64,000 nucleotides of DNA from Cohnella ginsengisoli. GTDB lineage: Bacteria > Bacillota > Bacilli > Paenibacillales > Paenibacillaceae. The notes beneath the pieces are model-generated. The model was not told where the DNA came from. It searched no databases and worked only from the letters and a program-made list of their open reading frames with translations. Of the stretch, positions 58,455 through 64,000 are shown in pieces (position 1 is the stretch's first letter; the number at the start of each line of letters is the position of its first letter). Where the stretch lies: NCBI RefSeq assembly GCF_029525555.1, contig NZ_JAPDHZ010000002.1, positions 99,868 to 163,867 on the forward strand, given 5' to 3'. The translations under genes were made by a program, and so were the position numbers.

Positions 58455-60068
58455 TCAACGAAGCAGATGGGCGCAAAAGGCGTCCGCGTCGGCCGCCGCT
58501 CGCTTCGGCAAAGCGACGGCACCGCCCTGCCACAGCCAAGACGCAACTTCCGACGGCGGCAAATGCGGCACCGCGAGCTTCGGCCGTTCCGGGAAAAGGC
58601 GGAGCCACTCGCCGCGTCCGGAAAAGTCCATGTCGCGGTTCGCGATCCAGCCCGTGGATGCGCCGGCGCGATACGACGCCGCGAGCAACTCCATGCAGCC
58701 GCGCTGCCGTCGCTCCGTCCACTTGACCGGCAGCGGGTCGGCCACCGCGTAGACGGCGTCCGCATGCGCAGCGAGCCAGGCCGACACGCGGGCATCCTGC
58801 CAGGCGCCCGATACGTCGAGCAGGACGAGCGGCGCGCCGGTCCCGTCCAGCCAAGAGGCGAAGCCCGGCGCCGGCGCGCCGCCGGGCGGCTCTTCGGGAC
58901 GAAGCGGATAATAAACGGCATGCCCCTCCCGCCATGCCGGGGACACGGACCCGGCGCCGGCCGGATCCGCGAACACCGCGCGATCCGGCATTCGCCGCCC
59001 GCCGTCCAGCCAGCGGTAAAGCTCGGGCTCGCTCCCGGGGCACTCCGTCAAGGCGTGCGCGACGCCGAGACGATTCAGCCGCGACGACAGCATGCGCGCC
59101 ACGAAGGTCGCTCCCGCCCCGGGGTAAGCGGACAATACCGCCGCGATTCGAACCGCTTTGCCGCGGTGACCGGTTACGGCGCCGAGTCCGCCTGCGGACT
59201 GTCTGCCGTTCGGCATCGCGATGGGTACGCCCGGCTCGAGAGCTTCCCCGTAAGCGACAAATGGTTGCCATTCGCGGACGACTTCGGCGGCGCTGTCCGG
59301 CCGGTCTTCGGGCTGCTCGGACAGCAGCCGCTCCACGGACGCGACGAAACCCGGCGGGATGTCGCGCTGCCAAAGCGGCCGGCCGGCGGAGCTTGTGCGG
59401 CTGAAGAAACCGCCGCCCGTAAGCAAGTAATAAGCCAGGCCGCCGAGCCCGTACAGATCCGTCCTGGCGTCGCTTTGCTCGCCGCGCAGCTGCTCCGGCG
59501 CCGCGAACGCCGGCGTGCCGAGCATCAGCGTATCCTGAGCCGCGCCAGGCTTGAACTCTCTCGCGATGCCGAAGTCGATCAGAATCGCGTCGTCCCGGCC
59601 GTCGATCATGACGTTCGCCGGCTTCAGGTCGCGGAAGACGACGAGCGGCCGCTGCGCATGCAAATACTGCAGCGTGCGCGCCAACTGGAGCAAGTAACGC
59701 AGCGCCTTCGCAAACGGCAGCGCCATTCCGTGCCTTCGCATCCGCTCGGCGAGCGTCTCGCCTTCAACGTAGGTCATGACGATCAGCGCAAGACCCTGAT
59801 CGTCCGGCGGCTCGTAATCGACGATCTCAGGCAGGCCGGGATGGCGCAAGGCGCTCAGCAATCTGGCCTCGTCGATAAACCGTTCGGCGCCGTCGTACGT
59901 ACGCGTCAACTTGAGCGCGAGCAGCCGCCCGCCCAGCTTCAGGTCCTCCGCCAAATACACGCGGGCCATCCCGCCTCGGCCCAGTCCGCCGACGATTCTG
60001 TACCGGTTCGATACAAGCTGACCCAGCTCGAAAGCGGGGAGCGGACGCCGCGCATTTTCTCCCTTCAC
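58455..60068 (-). CDS. Ser/Thr protein kinase fused to a P-loop ATPase-like domain
   Basis: This 537-residue protein starts at GTG 60068, which follows GGAGG by 8 bases; earlier ATGs fall in a terminator. The Hanks-type kinase domain spans about 20-275: Gly loop GGLGRGGMARVYLAEDLKL, Lys near 55 (LLALKLT), catalytic loop VVFRDLKPANVMI near 142 and IDFGIAREF near 165. Phe replaces the usual His before RD, a change seen in related Firmicutes kinases. From about 305 a second domain begins VLSAYPGAGATFVARMLSSR, a P-loop of the MinD/CpaE kind, and continues to the end without membrane segments. The substrate and the role of the second domain are unknown. Confidence 0.85.
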   Translation of the reverse strand: MKGENARRPLPAFELGQLVSNRYRIVGGLGRGGMARVYLAEDLKLGGRLLALKLTRTYDGAERFIDEARLLSALRHPGLPEIVDYEPPDDQGLALIVMTYVEGETLAERMRRHGMALPFAKALRYLLQLARTLQYLHAQRPLVVFRDLKPANVMIDGRDDAILIDFGIAREFKPGAAQDTLMLGTPAFAAPEQLRGEQSDARTDLYGLGGLAYYLLTGGGFFSRTSSAGRPLWQRDIPPGFVASVERLLSEQPEDRPDSAAEVVREWQPFVAYGEALEPGVPIAMPNGRQSAGGLGAVTGHRGKAVRIAAVLSAYPGAGATFVARMLSSRLNRLGVAHALTECPGSEPELYRWLDGGRRMPDRAVFADPAGAGSVSPAWREGHAVYYPLRPEEPPGGAPAPGFASWLDGTGAPLVLLDVSGAWQDARVSAWLAAHADAVYAVADPLPVKWTERRQRGCMELLAASYRAGASTGWIANRDMDFSGRGEWLRLFPERPKLAVPHLPPSEVASWLWQGGAVALPKRAAADADAFCAHLLR

Positions 60069-60105
60069 GCCCCATACCTCCCTTCGCAACAAACGCATGG
60101 AATAC

Positions 60106-60154
60106 AAAAACCCGCGCAAAACCGCTTCCCCAAAGGGATTCGGTTCGGCGCGGG
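60106..60154 (-). terminator. Terminator after the mutM-methyltransferase operon
   Basis: Minus-strand CCCGCGC and GCGCGGG arms, with further internal pairing (AACCG/CGGTT), are followed by TTTTTGT. It lies about 110 bases after the methyltransferase stop and just upstream of the kinase gene. Confidence 0.82.
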
Positions 60155-60262
60155 ATGCTTTCCCGTGCGTATGTCGTTCTTATTGCTCCGATTATAGCAT
60201 GCCGCGATCTTCGAGGGAAGGCCGATCCCGATCCTCGATCGGAGAAGCATCGCTCAAAGGCG

Positions 60263-61283
60263 TTACTTGCGCATCCACACCGTCGCTTCGTCCCGGTTGT
60301 GGAACAGTTGCTTGACTCTTCGAATATCGAACGTCTCCTCGTAAGACCCGAGCAGGTCGGCGATCGTCTGCATCGGCTTTTTTGTACATCAGCTTCAACG
60401 TGACGATGACGGAAGCGCCCGCCGACAGCGCCGGCGCCAGCTGCTTCACGATCCGGGCCGTATGGTGCGGATCCCAGCTCATGTCGCAGACGAGCAGGTC
60501 GAACGTCCCCGGCGCGAAGGACAGATCGGCCGCGTTCTGCCGCAAATGGCGAAGTCTGGGATGACCCGCCAGCGACTCGTCCATCTCCGCGGGATCGACC
60601 GCCGTCACGCGGAGGCCGCGCTCCAACAGCACGGACGCCCAGCCGCCCGGCGCCGCGCCGAGATCGAGCGCGTTCGTGAAACGTTCGAAAGGCAAGTCGA
60701 ATGTCTGCTCCGCTTCGAGCAGCTTGAAGGCCGCGCGGGAGATGAGTCCTTCCTCGCGGCGAAACCGAACGGCGCCGCCCGGCCAGTCGGACAAATTGTC
60801 CGCAGGAGCGGACAAGCCGAGAAAGAGGCTCCGCTTCGACGCGTATACCGACACGATCCACTTCGCGCCGCGGGATACGGTCTCCGCTCCCGACTCCAGC
60901 AGCGCCGGCACCATGAGGTCGCGGGCCTCGGCGGACGAGAAGGGGAACGGGCTGTCCTGGGACTTGCGTACCTGGACCGCGACTTTGGCGCCTTTTACTT
61001 CGCCGGCCAGCGAGCCCGCGAAGCGAACGAGGGCTGACGCGACTTCCTCCGCTTGCTGCGGAATATCGAGCTCCTCCCGCACCGGGAACAAATGACGCAA
61101 AAAAACGGGCTCGTCCATGCGGAGCTGGCGAACCAGCTCGCGGTCGTCCGCGCCGGCGACGGCAAGTTTAAATGTCTCGCCGGGCGCAAGGCCCGACAAC
61201 GAGACGTCCGGCCAGCGCCTGCGCAATTCCTCCATCGCAAAAGGCGCGAATCCGGGGTTGCTCGTTCCGATGAATGCCGTCAC
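60263..61283 (-). CDS. RlmM/FtsJ-like SAM-dependent RNA methyltransferase (one-base frameshift)
   Basis: This 339-residue protein has an N-terminal THUMP-like half (MEELRRRWPDVSLSGLAPGE) and a Rossmann methyltransferase with the SAM loop ALDLGAAPGGWASVLLERG and LLVCDMSWDPHHTARIVKQL. The order matches RlmM-type 23S rRNA ribose methyltransferases. The raw end is nonsense; removing one T from 60378-60383 restores KKPMQTIADLLGSYEETFDI and a stop at 60263. The GTG start at 61283 follows AAGGAGGGG and comes one base after the ABC gene stop. The RNA target is inferred. Confidence 0.85.
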
Positions 61284-61284
61284 G

Positions 61285-62058
61285 CTACCCCTCCTTTTCA
61301 ACCGTAATCCAAGGTCTGTCTTCTACCCAACGCACGTTGACCGGCACCTCGTAGGCGTCGCGCAGCAGCTCGGCCGTCAGCACCTCTCGCTTGGGACCGG
61401 CAGCGATGATACGCCCTTCGGCCATAAGCGCCACATGCGTAAACAAAGGCACGATCTCTTCGATATGATGCGTCACGTACAAGATACCCTCGACGCGCTT
61501 GGAGAGCGATTCCAGCGAATCGAGAAATTTTTCCCGCTCGAACAGGTCAAGTCCGGCGCAGGGCTCGTCCATGATCAGCAGCTGCGGGTCTGCCATCATC
61601 GTCCGGGCGAGCAGCGCCTTTTTCCGTTCGCCCTGGGACAGCGTTCCGAACGGCTGCCCGGCGCGCGAACCGAGACCGACGCGGTCAAGCTCCGCCAGCG
61701 CCCTCGCTTTGATTTCTTCGGAAATTTCTTCGTAAATGCGCAAGTAAGCGTTCATCCCGCCGACGACGATCTCCCAGACCGGGTCGCGCGGAATGAGCTT
61801 TTCGATCAGCGACGGCCCGATGTTGCCGATCTTTTTGCGCACCTCGCGCACGTCGACGCGTCCGTAGCGGTTGCCGAGAATGTCGACCGTACCGCTCGTC
61901 GGGAACAAATAGCCCGTGATCATCTCGAGCAGCGTGGACTTGCCGCAGCCGTTGCGGCCGAGGAGCACCCAGCGCTCTCCCGCCTTGACCGTCAGGTCGA
62001 CGCCGCGCAAGATCTCCCGTTCTTCGCGGCGCCATACGATATTTTTAAGTTCGATCAT
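61285..62058 (-). CDS. ABC transporter ATP-binding protein (YlmA/ModF-like)
   Basis: This 257-residue ATPase has Walker A LLGRNGCGKSTLLEM, signature TLSQGERKKALLARTMM, Walker B LLIMDEPCAGLD and H-loop YVTHHIEEIV. The spacing and the long IGNIGPSLIEKLIPRDPVWE insertion recall YlmA/ModF-type ATPases with no dedicated permease. None is encoded nearby. The ATG overlaps the thioredoxin stop codon by 4 bases. Its partner and substrate are unknown. Confidence 0.9.
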   Translation of the reverse strand: MIELKNIVWRREEREILRGVDLTVKAGERWVLLGRNGCGKSTLLEMITGYLFPTSGTVDILGNRYGRVDVREVRKKIGNIGPSLIEKLIPRDPVWEIVVGGMNAYLRIYEEISEEIKARALAELDRVGLGSRAGQPFGTLSQGERKKALLARTMMADPQLLIMDEPCAGLDLFEREKFLDSLESLSKRVEGILYVTHHIEEIVPLFTHVALMAEGRIIAAGPKREVLTAELLRDAYEVPVNVRWVEDRPWITVEKEG

Positions 62059-62387
62059 GATCGTTTTCCCTCTCCCCCGAACGATTCGGCGAGCCGCGCC
62101 CTGATCTCCACGACCGATCCGAACCGGTATACCTTATTCCATGCGCCGTCCTGACGCCTTAGCAGCAGGCAGGGAACGCTCTCGATCTGAAAAGCTTCCG
62201 CCATTCCGGGCATGAGGTTGATGTTCGCCGAAGCGATCCGAACGTCCGTCAGCGACGCTTCGGCCACCTCGAGCATTCGTCTCGCGAGCGCGCATGTGCC
62301 GCATAGCGGCGTATAGACGAAAAGCGCAAGCGCGCCTTCCGACGCTTCGATTTCCCGCCGCCAGGTCCTCGCTTCCCATTCCGTCAC
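62055..62387 (-). CDS. Thioredoxin-like protein
   Basis: This 110-residue thioredoxin fold has the active site VYTPLCGTCALARRML (CGTC) and the cis-Pro strand IESVPCLLLRRQDG. The GTG at 62387 overlaps the TGA of the preceding gene, and its own stop overlaps the ABC gene ATG. No signal peptide is present, so it is cytoplasmic. A longer frame upstream is an artefact of overlap with the receiver-protein gene. Confidence 0.9.
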   Translation of the reverse strand: MTEWEARTWRREIEASEGALALFVYTPLCGTCALARRMLEVAEASLTDVRIASANINLMPGMAEAFQIESVPCLLLRRQDGAWNKVYRFGSVVEIRARLAESFGGEGKRS

Positions 62388-62743
62388 GGCGATTCGTCCT
62401 TCCCCGTCTTCGCGCCTTTGGCCGCCGCTTCGAGTACCGACGGGGGCATCGGCCCGTCGTGCACGATCAGGCCGGCAATGCCGGCTTCGCGCAGTCCCCT
62501 GACCATCTGGGCGCGGCCCATCATGCTGGAGGAGTGAACGTACACCTCTCGCGGAAACGTGCCGGCGGCGATTAGCCCGGCGACGACTGCAAAGCCGTTC
62601 GGATGCCCGTATCCGAGCTCGTAATCGAGCGACAGGATATCCACCTCGCATTCGCGAAGCAGCAGCAGGCATTCCTCGGCCGTGCGCGCCGGCACGAACC
62701 CTGCCGGACAAGGCCGAACGTCGTCCAAATAAACGTTAATCAC
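62384..62743 (-). CDS. Cyclic-phosphate processing receiver domain (cREC) protein
   Basis: This 119-residue stand-alone receiver-like protein begins MINVYLDDVRPCPAGFVPAR, with the acidic pair after the first strand, and continues ILSLDYELGYGHPNGFAVV with the acceptor-like Asp and VYVHSSSMMGRAQMVRGLRE. This matches the cREC family, whose members are often linked to cyclic-phosphate RNA repair. It starts two bases from the nfo stop codon and overlaps the thioredoxin gene. Confidence 0.8.
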   Translation of the reverse strand: MINVYLDDVRPCPAGFVPARTAEECLLLLRECEVDILSLDYELGYGHPNGFAVVAGLIAAGTFPREVYVHSSSMMGRAQMVRGLREAGIAGLIVHDGPMPPSVLEAAAKGAKTGKDESP

Positions 62744-62744
62744 G

Positions 62745-63587
62745 TTAATCGTCCCCCTCGCTCATCAGCTTGCGGACGCGGGCGATCTGCTTTTCATGCG
62801 TGCCGTCCGCTTCCGGCGGCGTCTCCATGACGACGGGCACCCGGCGTATCTCGGGAGAAGATAGCAGCTCCCGGAAGCTATCGTCGCCGATATAGCCCTC
62901 TCCGATCGGCGCGTGACGGTCCCTGCGCGAGCCCGTAGGATAGCGCGAATCGTTCAAATGCACGGCTGCGAGATGCTCCCAGTAGCCGAGCTTCGAGGCG
63001 CGCTTGCGAAAATCGGCCCAATCCGCGCCGTTCCATTCGCCGCTGGCGTACAAATGACAAGTATCGAGGCAGAAGCCGATCTTGTCCGGATAAGCGGACA
63101 GCGAGCGAATCTGAACCATTTCCTCCGGCGTCTTGCCGGCATCGCCATGATTGCCCGCCTGATTCTCGAGCAGCAGCTTCGCCTTGCCGTCCCAACGGGC
63201 CAGCGTACGGTCGAGCCAGGCGATCATGTCGCGATAACCCTGAAGGGGATCGCCGCCACGGATGACGCCGAAATGAATGACCGTGCCGATCGATCCGCAC
63301 GCTTCGGCGATCGCCAGATCGCCCAGCACGCACCGCTCCATTTGGGCGGCGGAGTCGCCGGTCGAGGCGGGATTGATCGCGTAGGCGGAGTGGCCGAGCG
63401 AGACGATCCCCTCTTCCTTGCAGTACGCCGCGCAGCGGGACGCGTCCGCCTCGTCGACGGGCTTGGAGAAGAGCGTGCGCGGGTTGGACGGGAAGTACTG
63501 GAAGGCGTCGCCGCCCATGCGCGCCGCGGCGCGGGCGGCCTCGTACAGTCCGCGCCGCGTGCTGACATGGCTGCCTACGGCCGGCAT
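62745..63587 (-). CDS. nfo: Deoxyribonuclease IV (AP endonuclease)
   Basis: This 280-residue TIM-barrel enzyme of the EndoIV family has the start MPAVGSHVSTRRGLYEAARA and zinc-ligand motifs IHFGVIRGG, LLLENQAGNHGDAG (Glu), GFCLDTCHLYASG (Asp/His), VHLNDSR (His/Asp), RHAPIGEGYIG (His/Glu) and VMETPP (Glu). It incises DNA at abasic sites during base-excision repair. The ATG at 63587 is one base after the mutM stop codon, so the two repair genes are cotranscribed. Confidence 0.95.
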   Translation of the reverse strand: MPAVGSHVSTRRGLYEAARAAARMGGDAFQYFPSNPRTLFSKPVDEADASRCAAYCKEEGIVSLGHSAYAINPASTGDSAAQMERCVLGDLAIAEACGSIGTVIHFGVIRGGDPLQGYRDMIAWLDRTLARWDGKAKLLLENQAGNHGDAGKTPEEMVQIRSLSAYPDKIGFCLDTCHLYASGEWNGADWADFRKRASKLGYWEHLAAVHLNDSRYPTGSRRDRHAPIGEGYIGDDSFRELLSSPEIRRVPVVMETPPEADGTHEKQIARVRKLMSEGDD

Positions 63588-63588
63588 G

Positions 63589-64000
63589 CTAGGCTTCCTT
63601 CTGGCACGCCGGGCAGTAGAACATTTTTCGACCCGCCAGCGTTTCCAGCACGATCTCGTCTCCCGAACGGGGGGCATGGCTCGCCGCCGCGATCGTAAAT
63701 CCGCAGCTTGTCCAGAAATCCGCCGGTCGTCTCGTCCTTCTCCGTCAACGGATGCTCCATATATCCGCCGCCGGACGACGCTTCCATCAGCACTTTGCGC
63801 ATGGACGCGTACAGCGCGGAGATCTGCTCTTCATTCAGCGCCGAAATCTGCGAGGCCGGGTGGATCATGGCGTCGAAGCAGATCTCGTCCGAATAGCAAT
63901 TGCCGATGCCGGCGAGAAACTTTTGATCGGTTAGAACCGGCTTAAGCCGCCCCCGCCTTTTCTTCAACCGCGTCGCGAACGCCGCTTCGGTCAGGCGCGG
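63589..64000 (-). CDS. mutM: Formamidopyrimidine-DNA glycosylase, 3' part (one-base frameshift)
   Basis: Only the C-terminal part is in the window; the frame is open to the right edge. It contains the helix-two-turn-helix motif LKPVLTDQKFLAGIGNCYSD followed by EICFDAMIHPASQISAL. After removing one G from 63669-63674 it shows a zinc-finger region GEPCPRSGDEIVLETLAGRK and MFYCPACQKEA with stop at 63589. The second cysteine of the usual CxxC pair reads as Ser, leaving three Cys. The enzyme removes oxidised purines and nicks the abasic site, which the adjacent EndoIV then processes. A Nei-type relative cannot be excluded without the N-terminus. Confidence 0.88.

Noticed and set aside
58467..60197. 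576-codon plus-strand open frame over the kinase gene
   Set aside because: No recognisable protein; the opposite strand has complete kinase motifs.
1..64000. tRNA, rRNA, CRISPR array, insertion sequence or replication origin
   Set aside because: No cloverleaf, no evenly spaced repeats, no transposase and no DnaA-box cluster were noticed on reading both strands.

Overview
The window looks like a chromosome segment of a GC-rich (about 60% by eye), spore-former-type Gram-positive of the Paenibacillaceae, probably Cohnella or a close Paenibacillus relative. The evidence is the LplB/YtcP/LipO-type sugar ABC transporter, the YesM/YesN-type two-component pair, strong AGGAGG ribosome binding sites and SpoIIE/RsbW-type partner-switch proteins. 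I see no tRNA, rRNA, CRISPR array, transposase or integrase. The genus is an inference.

Region 1 (1-31.4 kb) is an extracellular contractile injection system (eCIS), a phage-tail-like syringe. A long minus-strand operon runs from about 27.98 kb down to a terminator at 1.15 kb. In transcription order it encodes an RsbW-like kinase, a STAS antagonist, a GAF-SpoIIE phosphatase, an AAA+ ATPase, a DUF4255 (Pvc16-like) cap protein, a hypothetical protein, the sheath, a tube protein, a tail-chaperone-like protein that overlaps a DUF6760 frame at a possible -1 slippery site, a second tube protein, two long disordered basic proteins, a CIS-tube/LysM adaptor, a hub, a spike, a gp25 wedge, two J-type wedge proteins, a propeller-tail-protein-I fusion and a terminal baseplate-associated protein. 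Divergent from it, on the plus strand (28.0-31.4 kb), are a DUF4157 HELAH protein, a candidate cargo that shares a short leader motif with it, and a YbjN-like protein. A truncated Ala/Gly-rich gene at the left edge converges on the operon.

Region 2 (31.4-33.1 kb) holds a PhnP-like metallo-beta-lactamase and a GNAT acetyltransferase. Region 3 (33.1-53.7 kb) is a plant-polysaccharide locus. It has a GH78 rhamnosidase, a GH2 enzyme, a LipO-type binding protein, two permeases, a secreted 1529-residue multidomain GH39-like glycosidase, a YesM/YesN sensor-regulator pair and a DUF2961 (GH172) enzyme. TTGAAC direct repeats spaced 20-21 bp lie upstream of three of its transcription units and, more weakly, a fourth, which suggests one regulon under the AraC-type regulator.

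Region 4 (53.8-64 kb) is housekeeping: GNAT, nitrilase-family amidase, NlpC/P60 endopeptidase, an OmpR-type two-component pair, a Ser/Thr kinase fused to a P-loop-like domain, and a tightly packed operon of mutM, nfo, a cyclic-phosphate receiver protein, a thioredoxin, an ABC ATPase and an RlmM-like methyltransferase.

Fifteen frameshifts, in fourteen otherwise intact genes, are each repaired by removing one base from a homopolymer of 5-7; a sixteenth lacks one base. I treat these as probable sequence errors and give the repaired gene extents.
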